Shown here piece after piece: positions 1 to 13,900 of a stretch of 64,000 nt of DNA. A program made the position numbers and the translations under genes. The first letter of the stretch is position 1; each line of letters begins with the position of its first letter. The stretch comes from Ceriagrion tenellum (Eukaryota; Arthropoda; Insecta; Odonata; Coenagrionidae): assembly GCA_963169105.1 (NCBI GenBank), contig OY720642.1:77788716-77852715 (forward strand), written 5' to 3'. The notes beneath the pieces are model-generated. The model had not been told where the DNA came from. It did not search any database and worked only from the letters and a program-made list of their open reading frames with translations.

Positions 1-976
1 TGGTCACCTCCCAAAAATCAAATTCAATCCAGGACCATAGTACTTTTGGCCAGTACCAAAGCCTTCTGTTTGCTATTATGAGCTCAGAGGTAAGTATCTT
101 CACTTTAAACCACCTTGCAACAACTTTCTTAAGTTTTTTCTTCTTGAATTAAGTGATCAATTCTTTTTCCAATAAAACAAACCAGACCTCTCTGATTTGT
201 TAAGTTCCCGAGTGAGAATATTGATGTACACTGAGCCATGATTTAGAATGACTCGTTCCCCTTTCCACAACATTAGTCTCAATCCATACGTCTTAAGTCA
301 CTGCTGCCAGAGACATGCGAATTTCTAGAGCTGTCAAAGGGGCTATAACACTGGGAACTGTATGGACTGGAACATATTTGCACAACTAAATGGAAATGAA
401 AGGAATGACATGTTTTGGAGAAAAGTTTGCCAAGTTTTTCTTGGCTGCATGTAGCATTCTCTCTCTTCACAATGGTCACCAGCTAATATTTTGTCTGTAG
501 TTGCCAAAACCATTTCAAGTACTATCTTGAAAATGTGAGCTAATTACCAAGAAGTTATGAAAAACTTAACTTCCTCCATGTTTGATTCTTCCCAGAATAT
601 GAGCAAAAAAATATTACACAGGCAATTATTTTGATAAAAAAAATCTCATGCTATCTAGCACTACTAGGTCTACTCCCACACTCTTTTTAAAGGCACTGTT
701 TAGAGTCTACAGTCAGAAACAAATTAGACAAGGCAAGTGTGCTGTATTATTGTGAAGTAAGCAGAACACAAGAGTGAACAGACATGCATTCACAATATTT
801 GGTGTAAAGGATTGGAAATATGTTTCATCTTCTTTCTTGTGACTATTTTTAAACTTAAGCCTGAAGGTGTATACATTTTTAATAATAAATAGCAGTGATT
901 GTTCAAATCCAAAACTTATCAAAACTTTCCATTTCCAACAAACAACAAAATTCCATTAACAAAACTTTATCAACTT

Positions 977-1070
977 TTTGGACCATTCTGGAAATTACAG
1001 CAGTATTTAACATAATTTACCGTATCTCCTGAAAATTACCATAATTTTTGGTAATATTCACTTCCGTCTC
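977..1070 (+). repeat. Short dispersed repeat, copy A
   Basis: Starts with a GACCATTCTGRAAATTAC-like end and contains runs of AAATTACCATAATTTTTGGTAAT type. The same sequence lies in opposite orientation at 13985-14105 with an extra internal piece, so this copy has an internal deletion. Related motifs recur at about 1490-1570. It lies in the intron after midasin exon 10. No coding capacity; class unknown, perhaps a MITE. Confidence 0.5.
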
Positions 1071-1336
1071 AGAAATTTTTCATACCGATATATTACAAAC
1101 ACACTATATTAAGTCAAGTCCATTTACATTTAATACAATAATAATTATTATTAAAAGCACGTACCACTCATTTGTAGAATAATTTTACCTATGGAATATT
1201 GGTGGGGAAATCATTTCCAATGGAATGAATGAAAATTTCTCATGCCAAAAAAGAATGCCGAATTGTGTGCAGGCTGCAGTGTTTGTTTTTTAATTTTCTT
1301 TATTTCTAATGCATTAACGTGGAAATAACAATGCGT

Positions 1337-1422
1337 TAAATGGTCATTAAATGGTTTAATGGTCATTCAATGGTTTGATGGTCATTCAATGGTTTTAAAT
1401 GGTCAATGGTCAATCAGTGGTT
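1337..1422. repeat. Minisatellite, unit about 20 bp
   Basis: Four to five imperfect tandem copies of a unit resembling AATGGTCATTCAATGGTTTG. It lies in the midasin intron downstream of exon 10. No other function is visible. Confidence 0.7.
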
Positions 1423-1723
1423 TATTATTATGCCTTTAACCCCTTGTCACTGGCTTTCCGTATATTCTCAAATACCTATTAATTGCAGAAAATCAAAAAT
1501 TACTGGGAAATCATGGTAATTTTCAAAAACTACTGCAATTTAGCATGGTAATTCACCTCAAATGAAAATTATGGTAATCTACCCATCTCTCCTCTCATCA
1601 GCAGACCCTAGGAGGATCCTGACGTGGGTGATCCCAAAAGAATAGTGCATCACGATCGTGGATTGTGAAAGTTAATTAATTTGACATGTTTCAATTGTGA
1701 CTGATGTTATTAATCACGCTCAC

Positions 1724-1914
1724 CTTGTAGACGTAAGCCTTCCTCCCAGCAGCCGAGGCTGAACAGACTTCTCACTTTCACTGCCTTGGCTAACACTCTC
1801 ACTTCCCACCTCTTCCACAGTATGATCACTTTGGAGTGAAGTGTGGTGCCTTCCAGCAGAGAATTGCAGAAATGCATTCATGACACGAGGGGAGATAGTC
1901 TTCAGTACAGGATA
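1724..1914 (-). CDS. MDN1: Midasin exon 10
   Basis: Acceptor tttacag precedes 1914 and donor GTGAGC follows 1724. Reads YPVLKTISPRVMNAF... to LLGGRLTST, matching the linker after the first AAA module, where other midasins have a variable acidic/Ser-rich stretch before LEGRELSLRDLL. Enters in phase 0 and leaves two bases into a codon. Confidence 0.9.
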
Positions 1915-4900
1915 CTGTAAAGAAAAGAAAGTGAGAGGAATTTGATCAAGTACAAAAACTGAATCGACTGAAAAATTAATCACAAATAAATACCCCATGC
2001 CAACATTAAAACAAATGGAAAATTCAAAGTTTCATATTTCACTATAAGAATACACATGGGGAAAAATATGACTTCACCACAATGAAACTCCAATATTTCA
2101 TAAGATTAATTTTAAATATGAATGTTAAGTTCTATGATAAAACATATGCCATCAAAACATTGACTTGTACATTGTCTGACCCCCCATTTTGACTTGCTGT
2201 TTTGTCTCAAAAAACCAGACTATACTTTAGTATAGATCTCATGTTCATTCTCAACTTAAGTTGAAAAATAACTGTGCTGGGTAGACCTAGCAGATAAACC
2301 TTCTATGAACAAACTACATAATATAAATCAAAAAATATTATGAATGCATAAACCTAAATTATCATGATCAAAAGAGAGAATGAAAGCAAAAATACAAGAG
2401 AGAAACATCCATATAATGTAGATTTACCCAAGTAAAGAGACTTCACAACAGCCCAATTAGGTTTTTCACTTCTTTGGCTAAACAACATAATATCATAGTC
2501 ATGGAAAGTATGCTTACCATTGATTTAATGACATGCACTAACTCCTGGTGTGAAAGAGGTTCCATGCACACCTTAACCCACAGCTTTTCCATTGGATTGA
2601 TACCACCCACTTGCTGCTTGTGCATTCCTCCAACATTTCCTTGAATCAACCTGTATATTAATAAATAACTGTATCAAAACTCAGCACTCCAGTCTTTATC
2701 AGGTCACAAGTTAAACGTACAGATTCAATGGGCCTGTAGTCTTGGAAAAGCCTACATTACCAAAAATAGAGTATTGTGTTTCAGTGATTGTGGCTGTAGT
2801 TTGTGATCTCCAGTGTATATCTATCGGTGTTTTAGGATTATTATTGCGTGAGTGTGAATCCAGATAACCAGCAACATAGTCTGTCCTCCTAGCTTCTGGT
2901 GTGCAGTCACGGAGAAGTGAACCGGATAAGTAGACGCTCCTGGCATTTTCTTTCCTTTTATCCTTAAATTATAGTATTATTCAATTGTGTTCAACAGTTT
3001 ATCTTCCACTATCTTTCTTTGGAAGTGCTTAATATAGTTTACTACCTTATTAATTAGTTTATCTATTACTTAACTTTACTAGTGTATTAGCGGTGAATTC
3101 CTAACCTCTTGTTATTAAAAATATCTGTCCAACTTTTCCTACACGCTACATTCTATTTTTCCCCTCATCTTTTCCTCCACTCACTACTGCGAGAGTTCAC
3201 CTGCTCACTCAACTGTTCCCATTGACGTCACCACCGCATTGCGCAACATCGTTTACTTTTCTGTGCTTCCTCTGATACCTACGGCATTTGACTACTCTTA
3301 AGAAACTCTTCCAGACAAAAAACAGCATAGTATTGTAAAGCTAGTAAAAATGTATGGCTAACCATGGGACTGCAGGTAACCTCAACAGCAAGGTGAAAAG
3401 CGACCTCCTGGAGGCCATCGAGTTGGAGAGGATGGTTGCAGAGATCCACTCTCATGTTACGGATGTTATATACGGGCATCTGAGGCATTGGGGGCCATAG
3501 CGCTTCCTCCGAGACCCTTCATAGCACCAAGGTGGTACCCCGGGCACGCTTGGGTGTGAATGCAGGTGGGGCAGTTGAGGGGGTTGAGGTGCGACCCCTG
3601 AGCCTGAGGATGATGCCCATCCGGAAGCCAGAGTGGACAGTGGTGCCCCAAGGTCAGGGGGCAGAGACGAAGCCGAAACGAGAAAAGGTGGGAGCGGAGG
3701 CTGCCTCAATCCCCATACGCAACAGCTTCACGGTGCTGTCTGAGGATGGCCCCGAGACGCCTGTTGCCGAGGACGTGAGTGCACCTCCTGACTCGAGGGA
3801 CGCTGCTCCCGAGGTTAGCCAGGCAGGGAGGGCAGAAATTTTATTGATAGGGAGTTCGAACATCCGGCGGATTGGGCCCTCATTGTGGAAGAGGGCAAGG
3901 AGAGACAAAGCAGACCAATGGGTCACTTCCTGGCATATACCAGGAGGATTGGTACCCAACACCACGCCTGCGACACGAACAGCAGTGAGAGATATGGGCT
4001 GCTCCAGGCTGCGGGTGGTGACACATGTCGGCACCAATGAAGCATCTGAGCGTGGAGCCGATGAGATTTAGAATTCCTTCAGGGATTTAAACTCAGAGAT
4101 GGAACACATCAGGAGGGCATCGGGTGCCAATTTGCAGCTGTCCATTCGTAGTGTTGTTCCATGGACCGACCATGGTCATGTTTGGAGCAGAATTGACTGC
4201 CTGAACAGGAGGCTGTGGGAATTCTGTGTAGGTATAGGAGCAGAGGCTGTGGGAATTCTGTGTAGGTATAGGAGCAGAATTTGTAGATCTTCGGCCGGTG
4301 CTTGGATCATGCTGGGCTCCCCTCATCCATTCTGGCGTGCATTACTCCACCCAGGCATCAGAATGGGTAACTCATAGGATTTTCGAGCATTATAGGTATT
4401 TTTTAGGCTAGAGAGTAGGTCATTCAGAGGGATTCAAAAGTATACACCCGACGACTGCCTCAGAGTAAATCTGAGTAATGTTAACCTTCATTGCCGAAAA
4501 AACTTAGAGAAGCACAAATTAATAAATATTACTTCCATAGTGAAAATAATTCCAACATGCGCTCTCTAGATAACTGCAAAACTTCAAAGAAAAACTCACT
4601 TCTCAGTGGCTCCAGAGAACATCAAAAAGATAATACACAGGATCACAGAAAACTGTGAACCGACAATCATCAAGCTTAATGCAACATACATTTATTAATA
4701 GTTAATTTCCGTAGCGTAAAGAACAAATGTGCCGAAGTTGACAGGATAAACCAGATAGGAGTGGCAGCGGAGTATTTTTAGCGCTAAAATCGCATATGAA
4801 TAGTTCTGAACACAAATTAGACGACAGTGAAGTACATAGTGCACTATTAAGCAACAAAACAGAAATACACAAATATGTTCATTTTACAGACACCAGATTC

Positions 4901-7900
4901 TAAAATAGACTTTTGTACAAATTAGAAACTCAGTTATCATTTACCTCGAGAGACAACAAAAGCATAATAATTATCAGTGGAGATTTCAACCTGCCGGCTA
5001 TACATTGGAAAACCAATAGCCTTGAAACAAGTTCAATAAGCATAATATAAGTGAGGCCTTACTTAATATCTTACTAATATATAAAAATCTAGGTGTCTGT
5101 CAGTTACTCAATCACTCATAAACCACTGAATTGATTGAAACAAAATTTGGCAGAAAGATATTTGATATATCTGGTTCACACATAGGCTATAGAACAAGGG
5201 CCTTGGGGCCCTAGAAGGCCCTCAAGTGAGCCCTTTCATCGCCAAAAATTGGCCCTGGAAGATAATTCTAGCCTGTATTAGAAACACGTAAAATGTACCT
5301 ATACTGAATATACAACAGTCATGGGGTCGTAAGTCACCCTGGGGCCCCAGAGGGCCTAAGGTTCCAAAAGAATGCTTTCTTAAAAGCCTCCTAAGTATTG
5401 AATGAGTGAACCGATTTTAGTGAAATTTTCACACATGGGATCAGTGAAGCTTTTTTAAGGAAATTGGGACTATCGGGACTATAAGGAAGGCCCCTGGGCC
5501 CGAAGGGCAGCGTATTAGGCCGTCTGGTGTCTTATGTGGTTGAAAAACTCAGGTCTAAACATTTTGGTTCAAGTGCAGAGGTTTCTCTTTTTGCACATAT
5601 TTATTAGTTCTACTAAAGATAGAAGGCTATAGTTTTCGTCATTAGATGAATAAATGATTGCAGTTTCTTATTTTTTCATTCAATTTTCTTATACGAATAA
5701 AATTTCCCTAGAAATCGCATTTTTCATGTCAAAATCATGATTTTTACTTCTGTCAACAATAGGATATTTCCTTGGTAACCGTGGAATCAGCGTTAGCTTT
5801 GGAAGGGAAATGGGGCCTTTACAATGGCGGCTGGCTTTTATATTTAGATATATGTATTACAGTGGAAATCTAGGCCGTATACTGAAATGTTTTTATCTGC
5901 AGAATTAAAAAATAAAATTAAAATTATAGCTGATTTGCCTGGAAAAAAATACACCTCATGTGCGACTCGAACCTACAACCTATAAGCCCTGTCTTTCTTT
6001 CATCCCCCATTGATTTTCAACGGGTACCTTTGCTAGTACTTTCATACCAATCTCTTACTCAAGTTGTAAACGAACCTACGAGAGGTAATAATACATTTGA
6101 TCTTTTAGCTGCTAGTCACCCTACTATTATTAAATACGTCAATATCCTCAAAGGCATTAGTGATCATAATGTAATTTTTACGACTTTGAAAACAACGGTG
6201 GAGTCCACTGTAAAATCCAACTTAAATTTTCACTCAGGTTAACCCAATCTTATTTGGAAATAGGGTGGCAATACCAAGAAATTTTCAAAGAAAAGTTATT
6301 GACATTATTCACCGTGACCATATTGGCATCGTAAGAACCAAGATGCTGGCAAGGTCATATGTCTGGTGGGAAAAGTTAGATAATGCTATTGAACAAAAGA
6401 TTGCCGTGTGTGATACTTGTCAATTAAATCAAAGGGATAATCTAAAAAAAATCCAGGTTCCCTTAAACAGATCAACACAGCCCTGGCAATGTGTGCATAT
6501 GGATTTCCTTGAGACGTTTAAGTGTAAATTTTTAATTTTGATTGATGAGTATTCCAAATGGTTGGAATGCTACATAGTAAATGGGTTCTCAGCTCAAACT
6601 GTAATTCCACTATTTCCAGAATGTTTTGCTCGTTTTGGGTACCCTCAGGTTGTTGTACCTGACAATGGTCCCCCCTTCAATGGTGCTGAATTTCAAAGTT
6701 ACTTTGTAAAAAATAATGTGAAGTACATGCACACAGCACCCTATTGTACTTACTCAAATGGTCAAGCGGAGAGAATGGTTCAAGAAATCAAAAAAATGCT
6801 CCTCAAATCTGTAATTTCAACTAACACCATGGTAAAAGTTTAACTGCGGGAACGTCTTGCTTGGAGTTAAATGTCTTACCATACTACTCCAACAACTGTA
6901 ACCAAGCAAGCACCTGCACAGTTGATGTTAAACCTAAGTCCCCGAACTTATTTGTCAATGATATCACGTAATGACAACTTTAAATTGTCCTCTTGTGCTG
7001 ATGGGTTGAATATACAATATTTATATGTAAATGAGGTGTTACTGCGTAACCCTAAGAAAATGTTATTCAAATGGTTGCCTGCTCATGTAATGGAACGTAT
7101 CAGTAATGTTAATTATTAAGTTAAGCTTAGTACAAGAGCCATCAGAAAAGTCCATGTCAACCAGATGATAAGGAGTAACTTGCCAGAGGACAAGCATCCG
7201 CCTTACGGGGAAATGGACTGATTTCCTAGGACATTCATGAAAGATTACTCAGAATCAAAGAATCCAAAGCCCTTGGAGTCCACTCCTACACCTGTCACAA
7301 CTACCCAACCATCAAGGAGCCGGAGACCAACAGATAGATATTCACAGTCCAATTATTGATGATGATTTGCTCTAATGTGTCAAGGTTGAATTTTTTTGTT
7401 ATGTGACTTTATATCTATGTGGGGGGAAAATGTTATGTTGGCAACTGCGCAGTTATGGGTAATCACTGTTATGGCGATCTTGGGCAGGCAGTCTCGCCAT
7501 AACTGTCGATCAAGGAAGACCTGTTGTATATACAATATATTTTCAACTAGTGAACTAAAATGTGTCTAGTATCCCAGACTTCCGAACTTTCATTATTCCT
7601 CCAGATCTCGAGACATAACAATAAATTCTTAAAAAAAAAAAAAAAAAAAAAATTAAAGAGAATCAACACATTTTCCAGTGAGTTACAAGTTTCAAAGATT
7701 TTTCCTAGCAATCAAAAATATAAAGGAGGGGTGATTACTCTAACCTCAAACATGAAAATTCAACCAACCACTTGTTCACTGAGGAACTGCCAAAATGCAA
7801 GAATTGAAATGAGCGCATAAAAAAGTTTACCTTTGCGTGGTGAAGAGCTGAAAACCTGGAGAAGCAGCCACTGAGTCCCTGTAACCAGGCACTGAAACAC

Positions 7901-10900
7901 ACCCAGTCTCCAACAGCGATGCTAGTATGGTAATAACATCTGTGGGAGCAGAATCAATGTCTTCCAGAAGAATCCAATGGCCACCAGTTAGAGCCTGCAA
8001 TCAATTATTTCATGAATGAAAATTGTAGTTGGCATTAGGAGCTTAGGCACTTGGTTAAGGGAAACAAAATGGCCATGGAAGGTGTTATTCAATTTGATTT
8101 AACATAAGCAAAAACATAACCTTAGCACTGATTTCATATAATTCTTATCTCATCAAATAAATTCCCTCAAACTAAAGTCCATGCAAATGACCTTACCTGA
8201 GTCAGAACACCTGGTTGCCAAATGAATTCTCCAGGTATATCAGTACAGCGATAGGTTCCCAGAAGCATTTTGCTATCGGTTTGATCCCCCAACTGTACTT
8301 TGATGAAATTTGGAGACTTACTACGACCTGTTTGGAAAAAATACAGTAAGAATCATAAATAAGGGAAAAATTACAGAAGTTAATCGCCAAGCTCTTTTTA
8401 TGTGAAATTAGCAGAACATCCTAAACTAATTTAAATATTCTCCCATAATAACAATAAGCTTAGTACAAAAACAAAAGGTTTGTGCAATATATTCAATACT
8501 TCCATTCCAAAATGAAAAGAGGAGCAATTCAATCAATGAATCACTCATAGGAAAATGGCTTATTTGAGCTAAATACATACAAATTCAATACTCTCAGGCA
8601 TAACCTTGTGGAAGCCCATTATGAATAATAACACTAATGACTATGTTTCAATCCATTGTGTTCAAAATTCAAGAGTTGAAACTAGTTGTACCAATAAAAA
8701 CTCTGTAGATTGAAACATAGCTTTCATTGTCATTATTCTGAGCTTAATACCTTTAAGGAGTCACAATTTTTTTAATGAGAAAATGTTTCTCCAGCCAGAG
8801 TTTTCTATCTAAAGCACAGACAAATTTAAGTGCACCAGACATTATTTAGTTTATACATACAAATCTTGGTGAATGGCTACTGCCCTGATTTCCATAGTTA
8901 TTTAAACTAACCCAACTCACCAGTCACTATAGCAAGATGTTCAACAAGTGCAGTCTTTCCACAGCCCACAGGTCCCTCAAGACACACTGCTTTTCCTGCA
9001 GCCACAGCCAAGGCTAGGCTCCTCAAATTTGTCAATGTTGATGGCACTAAAACCAGATTTCCAGTCCCTACCTGTACATTCCAAAGGAGAAAAATAAGAA
9101 AATATTTTTTCTTGAGATTTGTGTAAAGCAACCAAAATCACTAAGTTTAATTTACACTAAAAAATAGCATGGTTTAGTCCACATCAACAATCTAATACTG
9201 AAAGGTCAGTTAATGCAAAAAGCAGTGATACATTAGTCATGATTCAACCAAACAACAACGAGATCATCCAAGAAACTTTTCGATCATAAGCCACCCAGTA
9301 GATTTCATTTTAGAGGCCCATGACTAGAATAGCCTCACTTGGTGATGTGATGTAATCCATATTATTGAGAACACAATGCCATAAAACTAAATATTTAATT
9401 TACATCACCTTGCATGAAATGGAGGATTTCAGCTTAGAATGAATTTTTGGATATTGAATAGAAATAGAGCATGAGTATCCTAGGAATATGATACAAAAGT
9501 AACTAGCAATAAATACCTGGGTCGAATCAAAAATAGGGATTAAAATTCCAGCGACAGAAACCACATATGGGGACGTTATGCTTATTAGCTCATCAGTGAC
9601 TCCATCTGATACACCTGAAATACACAATATGTATAAAGAATGCATCAATTCAACAAGCCAAAAACTACCTCAAAGCAAATGCAAAAAGAAAATGTAGGAG
9701 ACCTAAGTTATATATAGTCAATAAACAAAAGGCTGGAAAATCATAAAAGAAAAAAATAAAATAAGTGCATGAGTATTACTGAAAGAATTTCTAATTATTT
9801 CACTTCACAGAAAAGTTCAATGAACAAGAGTTAACCTATATGAACCATTCACTGTAAAGTTTAGTTGCCTAAAACTCAGGGTGAAAGTCTTTCATCATAA
9901 ACAGAAAAAAGCATAAGGATAACATCACTTATTTTTCAAAAGCTAAAGACATTATAGACTTCAAAATAATGGAATTTTGTTTCGTTGGCTGTTTAAAGGC
10001 AATTTCAATCCCAACCCAAGTGTGCAATGCACTGCGATAATTATTAACTTAATAAATCTCTTCAAACAAGATGTTATTTTTTGCATTTCCAAAAGCTGAG
10101 GTCATAACGAGAACTCCACTCACTCTGTCATACACTATCAAGATGCCCCAAATCAGTGGATACATACCTTTTTCAGTGTTGGGTATTATGTTTTCAGCCC
10201 AAAAAAGAGAAATACCATGATAGGCTTTACCTTCATTTCAAATCTCAGTAAAAATTATCAACGTCTGCCCTTAACTGTACCATCACACTTTGGTTTACCG
10301 ACTAACTAATAATAACAATGCCATACAAAATATTAAAATATAATGGGATTAAGTAACTTGCGCTGAACTAACTAAAAGTGGTGCTTCCCAGTGGGGTACT
10401 AGATGGTCCCACTGTTAGCGCATTGAACTGTTGTTAAACCAAAGCAAGTGTAAAGGAAAAAACATTACAAATTCATGGAATTGGAGGTAGAAAAAGAATT
10501 TTTAGTTCAACCTGCAATGTTCACTGCCCGGGGCAGGGAATAGTCTGCTTTGTTCACCTTAATGAATAGGTGTTTGTCCATGAAATTTTGAATCCTTTGT
10601 TCATAAATTACCCATCTCTAATGAAACAAGAGATACATATTACGTAGTAAGGAACTCTCATTATGAGTTTTAATAGGAAGATATAATTAGAACAGTTCCA
10701 CCACTTATCTTACTTCAGGAAATTTACCTAAATACTTTTTACAGCTCCTATTTTAAAAAAATATCATGTTACCAGTATGACCATAGATAAGTAACATCAT
10801 TCAGCTTTAGGAAATATCTTCCTTTATAAGATAACAATTATAAGATATTCTATTCCTTTATACTATATAAGATACTATATTCCTTTATAAGATAACAATG

Positions 10901-13900
10901 TAATTTCCTTATTTTCTCCGCAGCATCACACCTCTGCTCTACACAGATTTACCCAGGAAATGAATCCACATATGAGCCCACAGGTAACTAAATGTAGAAT
11001 GCTCTATGGGATAAGATTTTTAATAAAATGAAGTATCAAACAGCAACTTGGAGATATTTTGGTTATCTAGTGCACTTCTGAGAGATTTTTATGATTACAT
11101 ATAGAAGCAGTCATTTTTCTGTATGATCCATACAAAATTCATTGTCATTGCCACTAAACATCTTGAACAACACTAAACACTCTAAACAGATGCTGAGGCA
11201 TCCATTGTGTATGAGTGACAATGTAAAAAGAATACAAGAGCAGCAGAGAAAATCTCTAGTTTCTTTGATGGCTAGAGAATACTTACTTTCAGCCTGAACA
11301 AGTTCAATTTCCTTACAATGACAATTCTTTTCTTCCTCAAATTTTAGGGAATATTTGCATTGAGCATCTTTTCCTACAAAGTTAGAGATGAAAGTAAGCC
11401 GCTGACTGTAGGCCATGCCTGAAAGTGATGCTATAATGTGGCATGACAACCTGAAAACAAAAGAAATATTTCAGCTTTAGTCAATACATACTTATTTACC
11501 TTCAATTCCATTCTCTCCGTTGATTCACAAAACTTATCTAGGAGCTTCTGTAATCCCTGTTAACAGTCTCAGATCAAAACAGCATCATCCCCATATAGAA
11601 GAACTCGCAAGTTTACATTTCCAATCAAAACACCGTCGTTTTCACTACATGCATCTCTAACACATTTATCCATAAATACATTAAACAGCCAAGGAGACAT
11701 TACGCATCCTTGCTTTACACCCCAATTTATTACAAACCAATCACTCAGAACCCCGTTAACTCTTACACTCGCCTTACTATTGTCATACATCGCCATCATA
11801 ACATTCAATAACTGCCCATTCACTCCATAGTCTCTCAAAACCTTCCACAACTTCTTTCTATTTACTCTGTCATATGCCTTCTCTAAATCGACAAACGCAC
11901 AGTACACTTTCTTTTGGACACTCATACATTTTTCTATCACTTGCTGAAGTTCAAAAAGCTGGTCACTACATCCTCTCCCAGGCATAAACCCACACTGCAC
12001 ACCCCATATTCTGTCGGAAGTAATATTCCTCACTCTTTCGATTAATATTTTACTGAACACTTTTCCCGGGATACTCAATAAACTAATGGCCCGATAATTA
12101 TTACATTCGGTCTTCCCTCCCTTCCCTTTGAACAACGGAACGATGATAGCATGTTTCCAATCCGCTGGAACAACAGAAACCTGTAAGCATAAATTGTATA
12201 GTTCACGCAGCCTACAAATTAGTAATTTACACCCACACTTCAACATTTCACTGGATATCCCATCTATGCCTGCAGCCTTCCCATTTTTCAATATTCTCAC
12301 AACCGTGGTGACCTCCTTCTCACTGATATCCTTTTCCATCATCACGTTCTCACATACCACTTCACAAGGTTCATCCTCAACGCCGGAAATATTATTGTAC
12401 AATTCTTCAAATTACTCCCTCCAGCAGTCCCCGATATTGCTCTCGTCCCACATGATCTCTCCACTTTTGTTCTTTACCGCATTCATTCCCCTACCTTCTC
12501 CAATCTTAGCCCTTTTTACCCACTTCCAAAAGAGCATTTTATTACCTTCAAAATCACTCTGCATTTTGTTAGCTTCATCCGCACGCATTCTTTCTTTGCT
12601 CTCTTTCACAACGATTTTGCATTCATTCTTTTTCTTTCTATAAATCTCACATGCCATTGTACGCTCTTCCTCAGATTTGGCAGAAATCATATCCTTGTAT
12701 GCCTCTTTCTTTTCTCTTACTGCAATTTTCACTTCTTCATTCCACCAAGCCTCACCTTTCGTTCTTCCTACCACTCCTTTTCCACATACACTTTCAGCAC
12801 ATTCTACAATCACTCCTTTTAAACACTCCCACACATCATTCACATTCTCGTTTCTGATATGTTCATCCCATTTTCTCTGCTTCAATGATAGAGTATCCTC
12901 AAGCATGCAACCATACCGCATTCTCACCTCACTGTCTAGCAACCTTTCCACTTTTACTCTAAACTGCTTACGCGCAGCATTCTTCCTTGGTACCCACTTT
13001 CTGCCCAGATTCACTTTGGAGAGTACCAAATAGTGGTCTGTTCCACATTCAGCACCCCTCATCACTCGCGTGTACCACACTAACTCTCTCAATTTCTCAT
13101 CATACACAATAAAATCAATCATGCTTTTACAATCACCGTTTTTCCAAGTATACATATGTATTCTCTTACGTTTAAACCATGCATATGACACAAACAATCC
13201 TTTTTCCAAGCACACACTCACCAAGTTTTCACCATTATCATTCACTCGAGGGTCACCAAAAGGCCCTACCACTCTCTCAGATGCATCCCGCCTCACACCA
13301 ACCCACCCATTCATGTCACCTAGTAAAATTATTCTCTCACCAGGATCACATTCATTCAAAACCTCTCTCAGTTTTTCCCAAAACACATCTTTCACACTGT
13401 CACTCTCTCCATTCACTGGTGCATAGCACGCCACAATCACAACTCTCCTGATACCTACTTTCATGCGAACCCAGAGCAATCTAGGGGACTTCCTTACTGG
13501 CAACTTAGCTCTCTCATTAAGAATGAGTCCTACACCTTGACTACCGTGAACATTATCTTCAACTCCTGACCACAATGCCAGACTACCGCCATCTAATGTA
13601 ACAGCATCCCGCCCCTTACGCTTAGTTTCACATACACACAAAATATCCATTCGTCTCACTTTCATTTCATTCAGCAACTCATGCTCCTTTCCATACACTC
13701 CTCTCACATTCCAAGTACCGAGAGTCAAGTTCGTTTCCAGTCCGCATCTTGATGGGCCAACCTCATTCAGCTTCTTCTGCCCATCGTGGCTTCAGCTGTC
13801 TGAGGCAACATTTTGATGTTAAGCAGTAAGTTGTAATAGAGTATGCAAGCTTACCAGCCTTCGCAGTACCCGCACCACGTGCAGCTTTCCCTGCTAACGG

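Larger units (their letters stand above)
1..1723 (-). other. Midasin intron 10 (partial), no exon found
   Basis: After the exon 10 donor at 1723 the gene should continue with residues following the first AAA module (the LRDLLNWC-like region of other midasins). I translated this stretch in the gene's direction and found no block with suitable splice sites and similarity, so the next exon is probably outside the window. Besides the short repeat and the minisatellite listed separately, only AT-rich sequence is seen. Confidence 0.5.
3340..6239 (+). mobile_element. CR1/L2-like LINE remnant, interrupted by a Helitron
   Basis: A non-LTR retrotransposon lying antisense to midasin in intron 8. It carries an ORF1 with an SGNH/GDSL-esterase-like domain (ILLIGSSNIRR, VVTHVGTNE) and an apurinic-type endonuclease (LVNFRSVKNK near 4705, GDFNLPAIHW near 4980, then LTQVVNEPTR and GISDHNVIF at 6055-6180). 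Esterase-bearing ORF1 proteins are typical of the CR1/L2 group. Frameshifts and stops are frequent. The reverse transcriptase is absent: the element is cut at about 6239 where a gypsy remnant begins. A 968-bp Helitron (5069-6036) sits inside the endonuclease. Confidence 0.8.
6240..7620 (+). mobile_element. 5'-deleted Ty3/gypsy retrotransposon with 3' LTR
   Basis: Carries the integrase region (from FGNRVAIP at about 6255), the pol C-terminus, a polypurine tract (ggggggaaaa, 7421-7430) and a 190-bp LTR. Gag, protease, reverse transcriptase, RNase H and the 5' LTR are missing; the left edge abuts the LINE endonuclease directly. It lies antisense to midasin in intron 8. Confidence 0.85.

Noticed and set aside
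279..500. Minus-strand frame after a CAG-like acceptor considered as the next midasin exon
   Set aside because: The peptide (TIVKRENATCSQEKLGKLFS) does not match the LRDLLNWC-like block expected after exon 10, and no suitable donor closes it.
12128..13451. Plus-strand frames of 90-170 codons rich in Ser, Pro, His
   Set aside because: They are antisense shadows of the LINE endonuclease-RT on the minus strand.
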